From Sysuimicrobium calidum (lineage in GTDB: Bacteria; Sysuimicrobiota; Sysuimicrobiia; Sysuimicrobiales; Sysuimicrobiaceae), in assembly GCA_031459935.1 (NCBI GenBank), contig JAVKHN010000006.1, forward strand, positions 1-64,000: a DNA stretch of 64,000 nt, written 5' to 3'. Each line of letters begins with the position of its first letter. Position 1 is the first letter of the stretch. The notes under the pieces are model-generated. The model searched no databases and had not been told where the DNA came from. It saw nothing but the letters and a program-made list of their open reading frames with translations. Shown one piece after another: positions 62,411-64,000 of this stretch. Position numbers and translations under genes: made by a program.

Positions 62411-62851
62411 TCACCTCACGGGCGGAGGCTCGTTGAGCAGCAACCAGTACAACCCCAGCCGCCGCACCGCCTCCACGAACTCCAAAAAGTCCACGGGCTT
62501 ACACACATAGCTGTTGCACCCCAGGCGGTAGCTCGCCACGAGGTCCTGTTCCTCCTGGGAGGAGGTGAGCACCACCACGGGCACCAGGCGCGTGTGCTCG
62601 TTGGACCGGATGCGCTGCAGGACCTCCAGCCCGTCGAGCCTGGGGAGCTTCAGGTCCAGCAGCACCACGGCTGGCAGCTCCCGCGGGTCCCGGCCCGCGT
62701 ACTTCCCGGTCCCGAACAGGTACTCCAGGGCCTCTACCCCGTCCTCCGCCACCACCACCTCGTTCGCGAGGTGGTGGGCGCGCAGGGCCCGGAGGGTGAG
62801 GGCCACGTCGTCCGGGTTATCTTCCACCAGCAGGATGGTCCTGGCCCGCAT
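62411..62851 (-). CDS. single-domain response regulator (Rcp1/CheY-like)
   Basis: Stand-alone receiver (146 aa). ILLVEDNPDDVALTLRAL has the acidic pocket, AVVLLDLKLPRLDGLEVL the phosphoacceptor Asp, VVLTSS the Thr/Ser and YVCKPVDF the Lys. It resembles Rcp1-type regulators that pair with phytochrome-like PAS kinases. It overlaps the upstream kinase gene by 35 bases, so the kinase is its likely partner, with the HD-GYP protein as a possible output. Confidence 0.92.
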   Translation of the reverse strand: MRARTILLVEDNPDDVALTLRALRAHHLANEVVVAEDGVEALEYLFGTGKYAGRDPRELPAVVLLDLKLPRLDGLEVLQRIRSNEHTRLVPVVVLTSSQEEQDLVASYRLGCNSYVCKPVDFLEFVEAVRRLGLYWLLLNEPPPVR

Positions 62852-64000
62852 CGGCTTCCTCCCGCAGTCCCGGCAGGGTGAAGAAGAACGTCGCGCCCCG
62901 ATCCACCTCGGCTTCCGCCCACACCCGCCCGCCGTGCCGCGCCACGATCCGCTGCACCGTCGCGAGCCCGATGCCGGATCCGGGGAACTCCGAGGGCCTG
63001 TGCAGGCGCTGGAAGGGGGCGAAGAGCTTCGCTGCGTACTGCATCTCGAACCCCACCCCGTTGTCCCGTACGAAGCAGGCGGAGCCGTGCGGGGTCGGTG
63101 CCACGCCGAACTCGATCCGGGCGGGGGATCTGGGCCGGGTGAACTTCCACGCGTTGTGAAGGAGGTTTTCCAGGGCCACGCGTATAAGCCGCGGATCCGC
63201 CCGGGCCCGGATCCCGGGCGTGACGTGCACCTCCACAGTCCGGTCGGGCTCTCGCTGGCGCAGCTCCTCCACGGTGGCCCACACGAGTGTGCTCAGATCC
63301 ACCTCCTGCACCTCGAGCGGCGCCCGGGTGACGCGGGAGAACTGCAGGAGGTCGTCGATGAGGGTGGCCATGCGCTGGCTTGCGGCCCGAACCCGCTGCA
63401 GGTAGCCGCGGCCGACCTCATCCAGCCGGTCTGCGTAGTCCTCCAGCAGGGCCTGGCTGAATCCGTCGATGCTGCGCAGGGGCGCCCGGAGGTCGTGGGC
63501 CACGGAGTAGCTGAAGGCCTCGAGATCCCGGTTCGCCGCCTCCAGCTCCGCGGTCCTCAGCCGCACCCGCTCCTCGAGCTCTCGTGTGAGGGCTCGCAAA
63601 GCCTCCTCCGCCATTTTCTGCTCCGTCACGTCCACCAGGGTGCCGATCACCGCGGGCCGGCCCTGGGAGAACGTACGGGCGCCGTATACCTCCACGTGGA
63701 TCACCCGGCCGTCCCTGCGCACGCCCCGGAACCCGTACCGCAGCGCCTGCACCTCTCCTTCCAGGCGACGGCGGAGGTTCTCGTCCACGAGGGGCCAGTC
63801 CTCGGGATGCACCAAGTCCTTGGGGCCGCGCCGTTCGATGAGCTCCTCCCGGGGGTACCCGAAGATCTCCGCGAGGGCGGGGTTCGCGTACCGGAACACG
63901 CCGTCCTGGACGAGGTACACGCCCACCAGGGACTGTTCCACGAGACTCCGAAACAGCTCCTCCGACTCCCGCAGGGCCAGCTCCACCCGGTGACGCTCCG
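62817..64000 (-). CDS. PAS-domain sensor histidine kinase (5' end cut by window edge)
   Basis: Sensor kinase, at least 394 residues. The frame stays open to the edge: codons before a possible GTG at 63986 read ERHRV, so the true start is probably outside. A PAS domain (ESEELFRSLVEQSLVGVYLVQDG to VDVTEQKM) is followed by a coiled linker, the H-box YSVAHDLRAPLRSIDGF, the N-box ALENLLHNAWKF, DNGVGFE and GSGIGLATVQRIVARHGG. No membrane segment is visible in the window, so it may be cytoplasmic or have upstream input domains. It is followed by its likely receiver. Confidence 0.9.
   Translation of the reverse strand, partial: ERHRVELALRESEELFRSLVEQSLVGVYLVQDGVFRYANPALAEIFGYPREELIERRGPKDLVHPEDWPLVDENLRRRLEGEVQALRYGFRGVRRDGRVIHVEVYGARTFSQGRPAVIGTLVDVTEQKMAEEALRALTRELEERVRLRTAELEAANRDLEAFSYSVAHDLRAPLRSIDGFSQALLEDYADRLDEVGRGYLQRVRAASQRMATLIDDLLQFSRVTRAPLEVQEVDLSTLVWATVEELRQREPDRTVEVHVTPGIRARADPRLIRVALENLLHNAWKFTRPRSPARIEFGVAPTPHGSACFVRDNGVGFEMQYAAKLFAPFQRLHRPSEFPGSGIGLATVQRIVARHGGRVWAEAEVDRGATFFFTLPGLREEADAGQDHPAGGR

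Overview
The window is about 64 kb of G+C-rich, densely packed bacterial chromosome. There are no insertion sequences, phage genes, CRISPR arrays or long repeats, and no rRNA to place it. The gene set includes a Thermus-type A/V-ATPase, complex I membrane genes, a ferredoxin-linked 2-oxoacid oxidoreductase, a HisZ-dependent histidine pathway and a T-box-controlled methionyl-tRNA synthetase. It fits a respiring, probably thermophilic member of the Terrabacteria (a Thermus-, Armatimonadota- or CSP1-3-like lineage). That placement is a guess from gene content.

Layout. 1-5928: nucleoside uptake and salvage. A BMP-type ABC transporter (permease cut by the window edge, double ATPase, binding protein) faces away from deoxyribose-phosphate aldolase and a nucleoside hydrolase. 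6044-14909: a tightly overlapping histidine operon in the order Z-G-D-C-B-H-A-F-IE. It continues into a metallophosphoesterase and a cobalamin adenosyltransferase; no recognised histidinol-phosphate phosphatase is present. 14997-17341: an ArsR-type regulator and an MFS exporter. 17338-28074: a TCA block. A FadR-like regulator leads sdhC-sdhD-sdhA-sdhB on the minus strand. Divergently, icd-mdh-sucC-sucD runs with almost no gaps into a small membrane protein, rapZ and yvcK. A palindromic FadR/PdhR-like operator lies between the two units. 28280-35478: the seven membrane subunits of complex I (A, H, J, K, L, M, N) and none of the peripheral subunits. 35610-44080: a complete nine-gene A/V-ATPase operon (G-I-K-E-C-F-A-B-D). 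44127-48650: a DUF881/DUF1290 pair, then gap-pgk-tpiA-secG and tRNA-Leu(GAG). 48717-55927: a PCD-type dehydratase; the E1 and E2 genes of 2-oxoglutarate dehydrogenase, both interrupted; then intact 2-oxoacid:ferredoxin oxidoreductase genes korA-korB. 55928-60527: an ACT-domain gene on the minus strand, then a T-box leader, metG, tatD and an M48 peptidase. 60487-64000: a minus-strand signalling group of a histidine kinase (cut by the edge), a single-domain receiver and a REC-PAS-GAF-HD-GYP protein.

How it fits together. The nucleoside genes feed pentose carbon to glycolysis. The TCA genes appear to be co-regulated from one divergent operator. The step from 2-oxoglutarate to succinyl-CoA seems to depend on the ferredoxin enzyme, because the adjacent dehydrogenase carries a frameshift in E1 and an in-frame TGA in E2. 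Reduced ferredoxin from KorAB, NADPH from Icd and quinol from Sdh would supply the respiratory chain. The most notable points are the double lesion in odhA-sucB beside intact korAB, the TCA-rapZ-yvcK unit under a FadR-like operator, the peripheral-arm-free complex I cluster, the phosphoesterase placed where a histidinol-phosphate phosphatase is missing, and a metG T-box with no obvious AUG specifier.
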